64,000 nt of DNA from Chitinophagales bacterium (lineage in GTDB: Bacteria > Bacteroidota > Bacteroidia > Chitinophagales > UBA2359): assembly GCA_016787295.1 (NCBI GenBank), contig JAEUUX010000234.1, positions 1 to 64,000 of the forward strand, in the 5' to 3' direction. Made by a program: the position numbers and the translations under genes. Shown one piece after another: positions 27,527-35,899 of this stretch. The notes under the pieces are model-generated. The model saw only the letters and a list, made by a program, of their open reading frames with translations, searched no databases and had not been told where the DNA came from. How positions within the stretch are numbered: the stretch's first letter is position 1; each line of letters begins with the position of its first letter.

Positions 27527-27605
27527 GGGAAGTATTTTGTGATACGTTTTAAACAATAGTGATCTATTTGCGCTATTCTGTCGGATATATTATTATCTCT
27601 GATTC

Positions 27606-27711
27606 TTTTGGGCGTTCCCTGCGGGTCGGGCTTTACAGGGCTTCGCTATGCTACGGTGCAAGCACCAGCCTTAACAGGCTGCCCTTACAATCCCTAACGC
27701 GCTTCGCCACT
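27606..27711 (+). repeat. GC-rich Bacteroidota-type interspersed repeat
   Basis: Begins TTTTGGGCGTTCCCTGCGGG, continues GTCGGGCT and ends ATCCCTAACGCGCTTCGCC. This head and tail resemble an intergenic element I have seen scattered through many Bacteroidota genomes. It is clearly richer in GC than the sequence on either side. Inside, GGTGC-AA-GCACC and AGCCTTAACAGGCT can form hairpins. The 318-bp gap (27527-27844) holds nothing else except three copies of AACAATAGT (near 27552, 27737 and 27770). A 61-codon frame over it is judged spurious. Confidence 0.65.
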
Positions 27712-27844
27712 CGAACAAATGATGATATTTGTGCAGAACAATAGTATTTCATTCCGACATGTAAAGTAAAACAATAGTATTGCGGCAACATTACTTGGCA
27801 TTAAAAAAGAATCTCACTCAACAAGAATTATCATTTTTTAAAAT

Positions 27845-28576
27845 ATGCTCCAAACCAACGATATTGTATTTGAGGACGACAGCGTTGTCTGTCTCAACAA
27901 ACCCGCCGGCATTCTCTCCATACCCGACCGCTACAATCCCAATTTGCCTAATGCACAGACTTTTTTGCAAAAATTATATGGGCAAATTTTTACGGTGCAT
28001 CGTTTAGACAAAGAAACCAGCGGTATTTTGTGTTTTGCCAAAACAGAAGCGGCTCACCGACACCTTTCTTTGCAGTTTAACCAGCATAGCGTCACCAAAA
28101 TCTACCATTGTTTGTTGCAAGGTAGTCTACTCACCCCCGAAGGCACTATCGACCTGCCTATTGGCGAAAATCCTTTGCGAGCAGGCACGATGCGCATCGA
28201 CCGACAACACGGCAAACCGTCCGTGACCCACTACAAAGTCATTGAGCGATTTCGGCACTATACCTACGCCGAAGCCCAAATCCTCACAGGACGAATGCAC
28301 CAAATTAGGGTACATTTCAAAGCCTTGGGTTTTCCGCTAATGGTTGATGCCATTTATGGCAAACAACAAAAATTCCTTTTGTCGAGCATCAAACCGAAAT
28401 ACCATCTTCAAAAAAATGCTGAAAACGAACTCCCTTTATTGCAAAGAGTACCGCTTCATGCCCACACGCTTATACTGACTCATCCCGAAACAGCGGCACC
28501 CATCCACCTAAGTGCAGACCTACCCAAAGACTTGCGCGCCACCCTCAACCAATTACGCAAGCACGACACGCTATAA
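27845..28576 (+). CDS. RluA-family RNA pseudouridine synthase
   Basis: A 243-aa enzyme that converts uridine to pseudouridine in rRNA or tRNA. The catalytic Asp sits in HRLDKETSGIL. KIYHCLLQG and GRMHQIRVHFKALGFPLM complete the conserved core. There is no N-terminal S4 domain, as in the shorter RluA-type members. Substrate site cannot be assigned. It shows weak spacing (about 50 bp) to the downstream M23 peptidase gene, so they may share a transcript. Confidence 0.9.
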   Translation: MLQTNDIVFEDDSVVCLNKPAGILSIPDRYNPNLPNAQTFLQKLYGQIFTVHRLDKETSGILCFAKTEAAHRHLSLQFNQHSVTKIYHCLLQGSLLTPEGTIDLPIGENPLRAGTMRIDRQHGKPSVTHYKVIERFRHYTYAEAQILTGRMHQIRVHFKALGFPLMVDAIYGKQQKFLLSSIKPKYHLQKNAENELPLLQRVPLHAHTLILTHPETAAPIHLSADLPKDLRATLNQLRKHDTL

Positions 28577-28625
28577 GCACAGGCTAATATGCCGAAATTC
28601 CACACACACAAAAATTTAATATCTC

Positions 28626-30044
28626 TTGGACAAGACCATTTTTTATAGTTTAATAGCATTGTCCGTAGGCGGCATGGCGTTTCTTGGTGCTTTTGCTCCT
28701 GCCAACCCAAATGCCTTATCCCTACCCGACCCACCAGCTAACTTTGTCGAAAACGATACCAATATGCTTTCGACCGACAGTCTGGCGCTCCAACTCAACA
28801 GCGACGAAGCAGAAGAAGCACCCATAGACGCTTTTGAAGCCGCTGCAACCTATTGGAGCAATATGCAACATATTTCCAATATCTATGACATAGACCCTGC
28901 CAAGCAGTATACGGTTCATGAAGGTGTAGTGGGCAAAAACGAATTTTTGAGCGATATTCTGAACGGCTGCAACCTTTCTGCCGCCGAAATCAGCACAGTA
29001 GCCAATAACACCAAAAAGATATTTGCCAAAAACTTCAAAAGCGAAAAACCCTATATTGTGCTATGCGACGAAAACCAAAAAGCACAATGTTTTATCTATG
29101 AACAAACACCCACCGACTATATTGTTGTCGACCTCCAGAATGGCGTTAATGCCTATAGCTGCCAAAAGGAGGTAGAAAGCCGCCTATTGGTGGGTGCAGC
29201 CGAAATTCATGGCTCGCTCGGAGGCACTATGGCACGCACGGGTCTCAATCCCAATTTGTCTATTTCGTTGGCAAAAGCCTTTGCATGGTCTATCGACTTT
29301 TTCAAAATCAAAGATGGCGATAAATTTAAGGCAGTTTATGAACAAAAATATATCGCAGGCAAACCTATCGGTACACCCGAACTAAAAGCTGCCTATATGC
29401 AACACAAAGGCGAAGATTTTTATGCTTTTAGCTATTATGCTGACGACGAAGACCAAAAAGATTACTACGACGAAAAAGGCAAATCGGTGCGCAAAGGCTT
29501 TTTGAAAGCACCTTTGAAATTTACCCGCATATCGTCGCGCTTTTCCATGAATCGTTTCCACCCTGTTTTGCACCGCAATAAAGCGCATTTAGGCACAGAC
29601 TATGCCGCTCCATATGGCACACCAATTATGAGTGTGGGTGATGGTGTGGTGCTTAATGCAGAATATGGACGTGGTAATGGCAATTTTGTGAAAATCAAAC
29701 ACGATGGCACCTACACCACCCAATATCTCCATATGTCGCGCTTTGCAAAAGGTGTGCGTCGCGGTGTGAGAGTCAAACAAGGGCAGGTTATTGGTTATGT
29801 TGGCAGCACAGGTTTGGCAACAGGACCGCACCTTTGCTATCGTTTGTGGAAAAATGGCACACAGGTAGACCCGTATCGTCAAAAAAATATTACGATGATG
29901 ACCAAAACAGTGCCACACAAAGAAGCAACCGCTTTCAAAGAATATGCCCGTCAAATGCAAGCCGTGCTTGACCAAACACCTTATCCAATCCAGCAAGAAG
30001 ACCTTAATCCCGAAGAATTTGAAGAAGTAGCCTTGAACAAATAA
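28626..30044 (+). CDS. M23-family zinc metallopeptidase (peptidoglycan endopeptidase), TTG start
   Basis: A 472-aa envelope protein. Signal segment FYSLIALSVGGMAFLGAF is followed by an N-terminal domain (about 80-310, LysM-like/helical region not clearly assigned) and the M23 domain: HLGTDYAAPYGTPI (first zinc ligands), then TTQYLHMSRF and GPHLCYRLWKNG with the H-x-H pair. All zinc and catalytic residues are present. An in-frame TAA at 28617 leaves TTG at 28626 as the only start that keeps the signal peptide. Probable role: cell-wall turnover or division. Confidence 0.88.
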   Translation: MDKTIFYSLIALSVGGMAFLGAFAPANPNALSLPDPPANFVENDTNMLSTDSLALQLNSDEAEEAPIDAFEAAATYWSNMQHISNIYDIDPAKQYTVHEGVVGKNEFLSDILNGCNLSAAEISTVANNTKKIFAKNFKSEKPYIVLCDENQKAQCFIYEQTPTDYIVVDLQNGVNAYSCQKEVESRLLVGAAEIHGSLGGTMARTGLNPNLSISLAKAFAWSIDFFKIKDGDKFKAVYEQKYIAGKPIGTPELKAAYMQHKGEDFYAFSYYADDEDQKDYYDEKGKSVRKGFLKAPLKFTRISSRFSMNRFHPVLHRNKAHLGTDYAAPYGTPIMSVGDGVVLNAEYGRGNGNFVKIKHDGTYTTQYLHMSRFAKGVRRGVRVKQGQVIGYVGSTGLATGPHLCYRLWKNGTQVDPYRQKNITMMTKTVPHKEATAFKEYARQMQAVLDQTPYPIQQEDLNPEEFEEVALNK

Positions 30045-30071
30045 AAACACGCTATTTTTTCGAAAAATACC

Positions 30072-30111
30072 AACGGCTTGCCCTATTTTTGTGGAGCAAG
30101 CCGTTTTTTTG
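30072..30111 (+). terminator. Terminator of the M23 gene
   Basis: AACGGCTTGC (30072-30081) pairs with GCAAGCCGTT (30096-30105), followed by a run of T. Confidence 0.9.
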
Positions 30112-30133
30112 TTATTCCGATATTAACTCCTTG

Positions 30134-31234
30134 ATGAACATTCTAATTATCACCTATCAAGGTGACGTAGCAGGCTCGACCTATTCTATCAGCTATTTAG
30201 CCAAAGGTCTATCCGAGCGCGGACACCATATTTGTGTGGCGTGTCGGCGCGAGTCTTTGCTATACCGCCTATTAACCGATACTGCTGTTGTACTTATTCC
30301 CATGACTTTTCGCTCCAAATGGGATAGCCTTGCGATGCAAAAAATTCGCGATATAGTAATCCAGCACCACATTCAAATCATCAACGCGCAGTCGAGCAAA
30401 GACCGCTATTTGAGCATTTTTGCCAAATGGCGCTATCGTTTGCCTGTAGCTATTGTCCACACCCGCCGCCAAAAGCCTGAAAGCATGGGAGGATATTTGC
30501 AACGGCAATTTTATGTTCACAATACAGCAAAAATAGTGGCCATTAGCTCCGAATTGAAAAAAGAGATGGTGCGAAATGGTTTTCCTGAACACCATTTGCA
30601 AGTCATTATGAACGGCATTGATCCCCAAAAATTTGCTGTGGATATACCCAAAGAAAAACAGGAACAACTGCGCCAGCACCTCCAATTATCTTCTGCCGAC
30701 ACGGTGATATTGTGTGTGGCGCGCCGCAAAAATCAAGAACAATTGATAGCTGCGTTGCCTTTTTTAGCCAATTCGATAAAAGTAGTGTTGGTAGGTGTTG
30801 CAGCAGATAGTTATTCAGATTTGGCGCAAAAATTGGGTGTTGCCAACCGTTTGCGTTATGCTGGCGTTGTGCCATTTGAAGAGTTATTGGCATATTATAG
30901 CATTGCTACGCTCAAAGTTTTGCCTTCAACAATGGATGGTTTTGGTATGGCATTGATAGAAGCAATGGGTATGGGTGTTCCGGTCATTGGCACGCGTTCG
31001 CAAGGAATTATTGATGTGATTGGAGCAGATGAAAAAAATGGCTTGTTGTTTGATGACAACAATATCCCGCAGTTAGTACAACAAATCCAACGTTTTTTGT
31101 CGGACGAAATGCTGCGAAAACACTATATCGAGCAAGGCAAAAAAGCTCTTGTTGAGCAATTTTCTATTCAACGAACTATACAAGAATACGAACAATTTTT
31201 CCAAACATTGCTTGTCAAACATACCAAACAATAG
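30134..31234 (+). CDS. GT4-family glycosyltransferase
   Basis: A 366-aa GT-B fold enzyme that adds a sugar from a nucleotide-sugar donor, probably to a lipid or polysaccharide acceptor. The N-terminal domain begins MNILIITYQGDVAGST. The C-terminal Glycos_transf_1 domain holds VPFEELLAYYSIATLKVLP and the E-x7-E nucleotide-binding segment DGFGMALIEAMGMGVPVIG. I start at ATG 30134. The frame opens at 30089 but the extra codons overlap the preceding terminator region. There is no neighbouring polysaccharide cluster, so the product is unknown. Confidence 0.88.
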   Translation: MNILIITYQGDVAGSTYSISYLAKGLSERGHHICVACRRESLLYRLLTDTAVVLIPMTFRSKWDSLAMQKIRDIVIQHHIQIINAQSSKDRYLSIFAKWRYRLPVAIVHTRRQKPESMGGYLQRQFYVHNTAKIVAISSELKKEMVRNGFPEHHLQVIMNGIDPQKFAVDIPKEKQEQLRQHLQLSSADTVILCVARRKNQEQLIAALPFLANSIKVVLVGVAADSYSDLAQKLGVANRLRYAGVVPFEELLAYYSIATLKVLPSTMDGFGMALIEAMGMGVPVIGTRSQGIIDVIGADEKNGLLFDDNNIPQLVQQIQRFLSDEMLRKHYIEQGKKALVEQFSIQRTIQEYEQFFQTLLVKHTKQ

Positions 31235-31300
31235 CTGTCACTTTGTCAGGATTTTAAAATTGGCAAGATATTTGGAACATTTTAGCAAAAACATTGCCGA

Positions 31301-31870
31301 ATGAATCCCAATATACCTGAAAATAACGCAGAAAATAGCGAAAACGCTTTACATATGGTGGAAGAAACCCCTCAGACAGAAGAAACACCGCTTACAGATG
31401 CCCCTGAACCGACTTCAACTACGTCAGAAACTTCTGCCGAAACCGACAAATTGGCAGCAGATTTGGCAGCGATGAAGGACAAATATCTGCGCTTAATGGC
31501 AGAGTTTGACAATTTTAAGCGCCGTAGTGCCCGCGAACGTATCGAATTTTCGCGCACCGCCGCCAGCGGAATCATTGTAGATTTGTTGCCTGTTTTGGAC
31601 GATTTTGAACGAGCTTTCAAATCGGCAGGCGATGCCAATGTTAAAGGTTTTGAGTTGATTTATAACAAACTCAAACACATCTTAGACGCACAAGGGCTAA
31701 AAGCCATGGAGAGCATTGGCAACGATTTTGACCCCGACTTGCACGAGGCTGTTACCGAATTTCCTGCTCCGTCCGACAATTTGCGCGGCAAAGTCATAGA
31801 CGAAGTAGAATGTGGGTATTATCTGCACGAAAAAATTATCCGTCATGCCAAAGTCATTGTGGGCAAGTGA
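31301..31870 (+). CDS. grpE: Nucleotide exchange factor GrpE
   Basis: A 189-aa cochaperone that releases ADP from DnaK. An acidic, Thr-rich disordered N-terminus (1-50) leads to a long coiled coil (KDKYLRLMAEFDNFKRRSAR) and the C-terminal beta domain with EVECGYYLHEKIIRHAKV. Length is typical. Placed 57 bp before dnaJ, so probably one operon. dnaK is not in the window. No heat-shock operator (CIRCE) was recognised upstream. Confidence 0.95.
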   Translation: MNPNIPENNAENSENALHMVEETPQTEETPLTDAPEPTSTTSETSAETDKLAADLAAMKDKYLRLMAEFDNFKRRSARERIEFSRTAASGIIVDLLPVLDDFERAFKSAGDANVKGFELIYNKLKHILDAQGLKAMESIGNDFDPDLHEAVTEFPAPSDNLRGKVIDEVECGYYLHEKIIRHAKVIVGK

Positions 31871-31927
31871 CTTGCTTGGTTGCACCAACTTTTCAATTAA
31901 TTTTTTTCCTAAATCCACACTAAAATT

Positions 31928-33094
31928 ATGTCTAAAAGAGACTTCTATGATATTTTGGGCGTGAGCAAAACCGCTACTCCCGAAGAGATAAAAAAAGCAT
32001 ATCGCAAAGTAGCGATGCAATATCACCCCGACCGCAATCCGGGAGACAAAGAAGCCGAAGAGAAATTTAAAGAAGCCGCCGAAGCGTATGAAGTTTTGAG
32101 CGACCAGCAAAAGCGCGCCCGCTATGACCGCATGGGACACGAAGGTGTGCGCGGCGGAGCAGGTGGTTTTGGTGGCAGCGGCGGCGTGACGATGGAAGAC
32201 ATTTTGCGCAACTTTGGCGACATTTTTGGTAACTTTGGTGGAGGCGATTTTGGCGACATGTTTGGGCAACGAACAAGCTCGCGCCATGGTGGTAGAACAG
32301 GTAGCAATTTGCGCATCAAAGTCAAAATGACCTTAGCCGAAATTGCCAACGGCGCACAAAAGAAAATAAAAGTCAAAAAGCATGTGACTTGTGATACCTG
32401 TCAAGGTTCGGGCGCTCGTGATGCCAATTCTGTGACCACTTGCCAAACCTGCGCCGGTCATGGTGTTGTTCGTCAAGTAACCAACACCTTTTTGGGACAA
32501 ATGAGTAGCACCACCACCTGCCCTAAATGCCAAGGTTCAGGCAAAATGATTACCAATGCCTGCAATACTTGCAAAGGTGAAGGACGTGTTTATGGCGAAG
32601 AAACTTTGACCATCGACATTCCTGCGGGTGTGAACGAAGGTATTCAATTGTCAATGAGTGGTTATGGCAATGTGGGTGAGCGCGGCGCACCTGCGGGTGA
32701 TTTATTGGTATCTATCGAAGAAATACCCGACGAACACCTCCAACGCAAAGAAAACGATGTGCATTATACGTTGCATGTCAGTTTTATTGATGCCACATTG
32801 GGCAACAATGCCATCGAAATTCCAACCATTAATGGTAAAGTCAAAATCAAAATTCCCGCAGGCACACAGTCAGGTAAAGTGTTTCGCCTAAAAGGTAAGG
32901 GCTTGCCGCAACTCAATGGCAGAACTGTGGGCGACCAATTGGTGGAAGTGCAAGTTTGGATACCCAAACAACTCACCTCACAAGAAACAGAACTGTTGGA
33001 ACGTTTGCGCAATGCACCCAATTTTCAACCTAATCCGAGCAAAACCGAAAAAAAATCGGGCATTTTTGATAAAATGAAAGATTATTTTGGTTAA
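31928..33094 (+). CDS. dnaJ: Chaperone protein DnaJ
   Basis: A 388-aa Hsp40 that delivers substrates to DnaK and triggers its ATPase. The J domain starts [20 protein letters not shown], with the HPD motif in [11 protein letters not shown] Gly/Phe-rich linker (about 75-125) follows. Four zinc-binding CxxCxGxG repeats are present: [24 protein letters not shown] and CNTCKGEG. The C-terminal substrate domains are complete. It is a full type I DnaJ. Confidence 0.97.
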   Translation: MSKRDFYDILGVSKTATPEEIKKAYRKVAMQYHPDRNPGDKEAEEKFKEAAEAYEVLSDQQKRARYDRMGHEGVRGGAGGFGGSGGVTMEDILRNFGDIFGNFGGGDFGDMFGQRTSSRHGGRTGSNLRIKVKMTLAEIANGAQKKIKVKKHVTCDTCQGSGARDANSVTTCQTCAGHGVVRQVTNTFLGQMSSTTTCPKCQGSGKMITNACNTCKGEGRVYGEETLTIDIPAGVNEGIQLSMSGYGNVGERGAPAGDLLVSIEEIPDEHLQRKENDVHYTLHVSFIDATLGNNAIEIPTINGKVKIKIPAGTQSGKVFRLKGKGLPQLNGRTVGDQLVEVQVWIPKQLTSQETELLERLRNAPNFQPNPSKTEKKSGIFDKMKDYFG

Positions 33095-33136
33095 TTTTGT
33101 GGCGTTTTTCAGCAATTCTCCAAAAATTGAATAAAC

Positions 33137-33754
33137 ATGTCTTACTCCAAGTTTAACCTAAACAATATACAAACAAAGTTAGGACTCAACGTGGTGAGAA
33201 AACCTATATTTGATGGCGCAAATATCGAATCGATTCCGTTATCAGAGTGGTTGACTACAAGCTTGAGTATGGGCGAGCAAATATCATTGGTCAGCGAAAA
33301 AGCGCGAAGTGAATTCATTGTTACGCCAATATTATTGGAAGTATTGCACAAAAATAATTACAACTTTTCGCTCTTATCAGGGATTAATTTAGATATTGAC
33401 CCTGCAAAAGGCTTGATAGGAGAATGTGATTTTATCATTGCAGCCAAAGCCCACATTTTGTCGATACAAAGCCCTATATTAGCCATTATAGAGGCAAAAG
33501 ACAATGATATTCAGCGGGGAATACCACAATGTGCTGCCCAAATGTATGCAGCTCGGATTTGTAATGAAGAAAATAATACCTCTCAAACAACTATTTGGGG
33601 TTGCGTAACAACAGGAACAGATTGGCAATTTTTGTGCTTAATCGACCATACTATCTATGTGCATTTGCAATTATATTATCTGAATCAAGTGCCAGAATTA
33701 TTGGGCATATTGCAATATATTGTAGATAGTTCTATTGTTGTTACAAATGATTAG
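33137..33754 (+). CDS. PD-(D/E)XK nuclease-like orphan protein (second family member)
   Basis: A 205-aa cytoplasmic protein with the core motif Asp98 in GECDFIIAA, Glu119-Ala-Lys121 in AIIEAKDND, Gln131 and a following QMYAARIC helix, plus Glu60 upstream. This is a good PD-(D/E)XK arrangement, of the sort seen in HsdR N-terminal domains. The C-terminal WGCVTTGTDWQFLCL parallels the C-terminus of the protein at 24127-24777. No partner restriction or modification gene adjoins. It starts 42 bp after dnaJ but is AT-richer and is probably a later acquisition at the edge of the accessory island. Confidence 0.65.
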   Translation: MSYSKFNLNNIQTKLGLNVVRKPIFDGANIESIPLSEWLTTSLSMGEQISLVSEKARSEFIVTPILLEVLHKNNYNFSLLSGINLDIDPAKGLIGECDFIIAAKAHILSIQSPILAIIEAKDNDIQRGIPQCAAQMYAARICNEENNTSQTTIWGCVTTGTDWQFLCLIDHTIYVHLQLYYLNQVPELLGILQYIVDSSIVVTND

Positions 33755-33920
33755 TGTTTGTTTTTAATGTGTTTTCCCAAAAAAGCAAAATAGTGTTTGA
33801 CATTATCAAATGTAGTGACAAAACAACATTTCTGACACAAAACGCCAACAATTGTTGTTTTTTTATACATTTTGGGAACTTTTTGGTGGTTGATATTGTT
33901 TTACTACAAAAGACTTCGCA

Positions 33921-34559
33921 ATGCTAAAAAATATTGTCGACTCTGTACTCTCTAATTTTAAAAGTATGAGCAAGAAAGAACAAGCACAAAAAGTTGTGCA
34001 AAACCACATGTTGTTTGCGGGTGGTGCGGGTTTGGTGCCGCTTCCCGGTCTCGATTTGATTGCTGTTACGGCGGTTCAGATTGAGATGTTGCGCCAATTG
34101 TCTAACCTTTATGGCAAGGACTTTTCGGAAAACCAAATCAAAAACTATATTTCTGCCATTACAGGCGGCTTGGTGGCACGCGCTGGTGCTTCTGCCCTCA
34201 AAGGTATTCCGGTAGTGGGGCAGTTGTTGGGTAGCGCTACCATGGCAATTACATCGAGTGCAACAACTTATGCCATTGGACAAGTGTTTGTGACACACTA
34301 CGAAAGTGGCGGGTCTAACGAAGATTTCGATGTAGAAACTTTTAAAAAAATGTATGAGCAAGAGTTGAAGAAAGGCAAAGAAATCGCCAAAAAACAACAG
34401 CAACCAAACAAAAGTGCTAGTACAGTTGTTAACGAAGACAACAATGGCGGTACAGATATCTATGAACAAATTCGCCGTTTGGGAGAACTGAAAGAAAAAG
34501 GATTGCTCTCCGACGAAGAATTTGCCGCCGCCAAAGCCAAATTGTTGAGTAATTTATAA
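33921..34559 (+). CDS. DUF697 membrane-associated protein with C-terminal SHOCT domain
   Basis: A 212-aa protein. The DUF697 region (about 25-135) shows PLPGLDLIAVTAVQIEML, ALKGIPVVGQLLGSAT and AIGQVFVTHYESGG, with hydrophobic segments that could insert in a membrane. A charged linker follows. The last 35 residues are a SHOCT domain (GELKEKGLLSDEEFAAAKAK), a short helical hairpin seen at the ends of many oligomeric or membrane proteins. The last 11 codons plus stop are duplicated at 36636-36670 beyond the ATPase/TOPRIM cassette. In the sampled line 34141-34200, 32 of 60 bases are G or C, much higher than the cassette. Confidence 0.85.
   Translation: MLKNIVDSVLSNFKSMSKKEQAQKVVQNHMLFAGGAGLVPLPGLDLIAVTAVQIEMLRQLSNLYGKDFSENQIKNYISAITGGLVARAGASALKGIPVVGQLLGSATMAITSSATTYAIGQVFVTHYESGGSNEDFDVETFKKMYEQELKKGKEIAKKQQQPNKSASTVVNEDNNGGTDIYEQIRRLGELKEKGLLSDEEFAAAKAKLLSNL
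34521..34555 (+). repeat. 35-bp direct repeat, left copy (3' end of the DUF697-SHOCT gene)
   Basis: Begins TTTGCCGCCGCC and ends GTTGAGTAATTT. It is identical in all 35 positions to 36636-36670. Here it is followed by ATAAG, giving the host gene stop TTA TAA. It marks the left boundary of the ATPase/TOPRIM cassette. The repeats are 2115 bp apart start to start. Confidence 0.95.
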
Positions 34560-34597
34560 GTTTTAAGTGTGGAATAATAAAATTTAATCAAAGTTGG

Positions 34598-34646
34598 GTT
34601 TACGGCTGTAGGTATTTTTATAAGTAATATATTTACAGCCGTAAAC
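34598..34646. repeat. Perfect 13-bp inverted repeat near the left end of the cassette
   Basis: GTTTACGGCTGTA (34598-34610) and its exact complement (34634-34646) enclose 23 AT-rich bases. No T-run follows on either strand. It could be a terminator-like hairpin for the DUF697 gene, a regulatory hairpin ahead of the ATPase gene, or a recombination site. Confidence 0.7.
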
Positions 34647-34788
34647 TATAAAACTTGCGATAATAAATCTTTCCAATCTTTATTTGGACCACGACAAAAT
34701 AATAAAAAAACAAATGATGCGTAATCTATATATTCAAGCCTTCGTGTTTTTTAGGTGTGTCAAATAGTCAAAAATATTATTTTAAACA

Positions 34789-35898
34789 ATGATAAAGTCA
34801 ATAAGTATCAATAATTTCCGATGCTATGGAAATACCACAATTGAAGGTTTTAAAAGAATTAACCTTATAGGAGGTTTAAATAATTCTGGCAAAACAATAT
34901 TATTAGAAGCATTGCTTCTTAGTTGTTCTCCCACAACAGCAAGTATTTCGCTTTTGAAACAATTGCGTGACAACGATTCAGACATAAAGGAACTTCCTGA
35001 ATATGCTTGGAGCAGTTTTTTTCTTAATCAGATTATTGACAAACGCATTGAAATAAACACAATATATGATGATGGAAAGAGTATTGCGATAGTTATGGAA
35101 TGTAACGAAAAAACAGATGAATTTGAGCAATTAGATGAAAAAGATTTAGAAGAAACCAATGACATTCAAACTATATTTAACGATTTTGTTATAGACGAAA
35201 GAGTGCTAAAGTCGGTCTTACATATCAAATACAAAAACAGGATCGATGCGAAAGAGATTCCTATATTGACCCTTATGGCTCATAAAAAAGGTACCACTGC
35301 CAAAGAATTAAATGTACCATTCACATTTGCCACCTATATTCCTGCTTCTATGAAGCGAAAATCTGCTATTTTGGCAAGAGAATATGGCATTGCTGAAAGA
35401 AAAGGCAAAGAAAAGCAAGTTTTAGAAGCTCTTCAAATTATTGATAATAATATCGAAACAATCCGAGTTTCGGTAATCGGAGGCGTGCATCTTGAGGTTA
35501 AAAAGAAAAATGGCTCATTTATGCCGATTTCTTTGTATGGAGATGCTATCAACAGAATACTAAACATGATATTATCGCTAATTAACAATGGCAAGAAAAC
35601 TGTTTTGTTGATAGATGAAATAGAAAATGGAATCCACTATAAAAATCATCAAAGTTTTTGGCGTTTCCTTTTTCAATTAGCCTCCAAAGAACATTTTGAT
35701 GTTCAAATTTTCGCCACTACACACAGTATAGAGATGATGGAAGCGTTTGTAAAAACATCTTTCGAATTTCCTGACGAATGTGCATATATCGAACTGTATT
35801 ATAGAGAATTAACCAACGAAATTGACTATAATATACATAATATGTCAACTTTAGCTTTTGAACTTTCTAATAAAATGGCAGTAAGGGGGGAACAATAA
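34789..35898 (+). CDS. OLD-like AAA ATPase of a two-gene module
   Basis: A 369-aa ABC/SMC-type ATPase of the OLD-like (AAA_15/AAA_21) group. Starts MIKSISINNFRCYGN. Walker A is GLNNSGKT (29-36), with a signature-like SLYGDAINRIL (248-258), Walker B LLIDEIENG (D276, E277) and the H-loop THSIEMMEAF (H312). The long insert between Walker A and the signature is Asp/Glu-rich. There is no TOPRIM domain in this protein: it is in the next gene, which starts 1 bp after the stop. Such split ATPase/TOPRIM pairs include the PARIS anti-phage system. Sequence composition is low GC (17 of 60 in 34861-34920). A defence role is inferred from architecture and context. Confidence 0.85.
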   Translation: MIKSISINNFRCYGNTTIEGFKRINLIGGLNNSGKTILLEALLLSCSPTTASISLLKQLRDNDSDIKELPEYAWSSFFLNQIIDKRIEINTIYDDGKSIAIVMECNEKTDEFEQLDEKDLEETNDIQTIFNDFVIDERVLKSVLHIKYKNRIDAKEIPILTLMAHKKGTTAKELNVPFTFATYIPASMKRKSAILAREYGIAERKGKEKQVLEALQIIDNNIETIRVSVIGGVHLEVKKKNGSFMPISLYGDAINRILNMILSLINNGKKTVLLIDEIENGIHYKNHQSFWRFLFQLASKEHFDVQIFATTHSIEMMEAFVKTSFEFPDECAYIELYYRELTNEIDYNIHNMSTLAFELSNKMAVRGEQ

Positions 35899-35899
35899 T

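Noticed and set aside
27559-27744. 61-codon frame over the GC-rich repeat
   Set aside because: Its peptide is the translation of the repeat element, a common false gene in Bacteroidota annotations.
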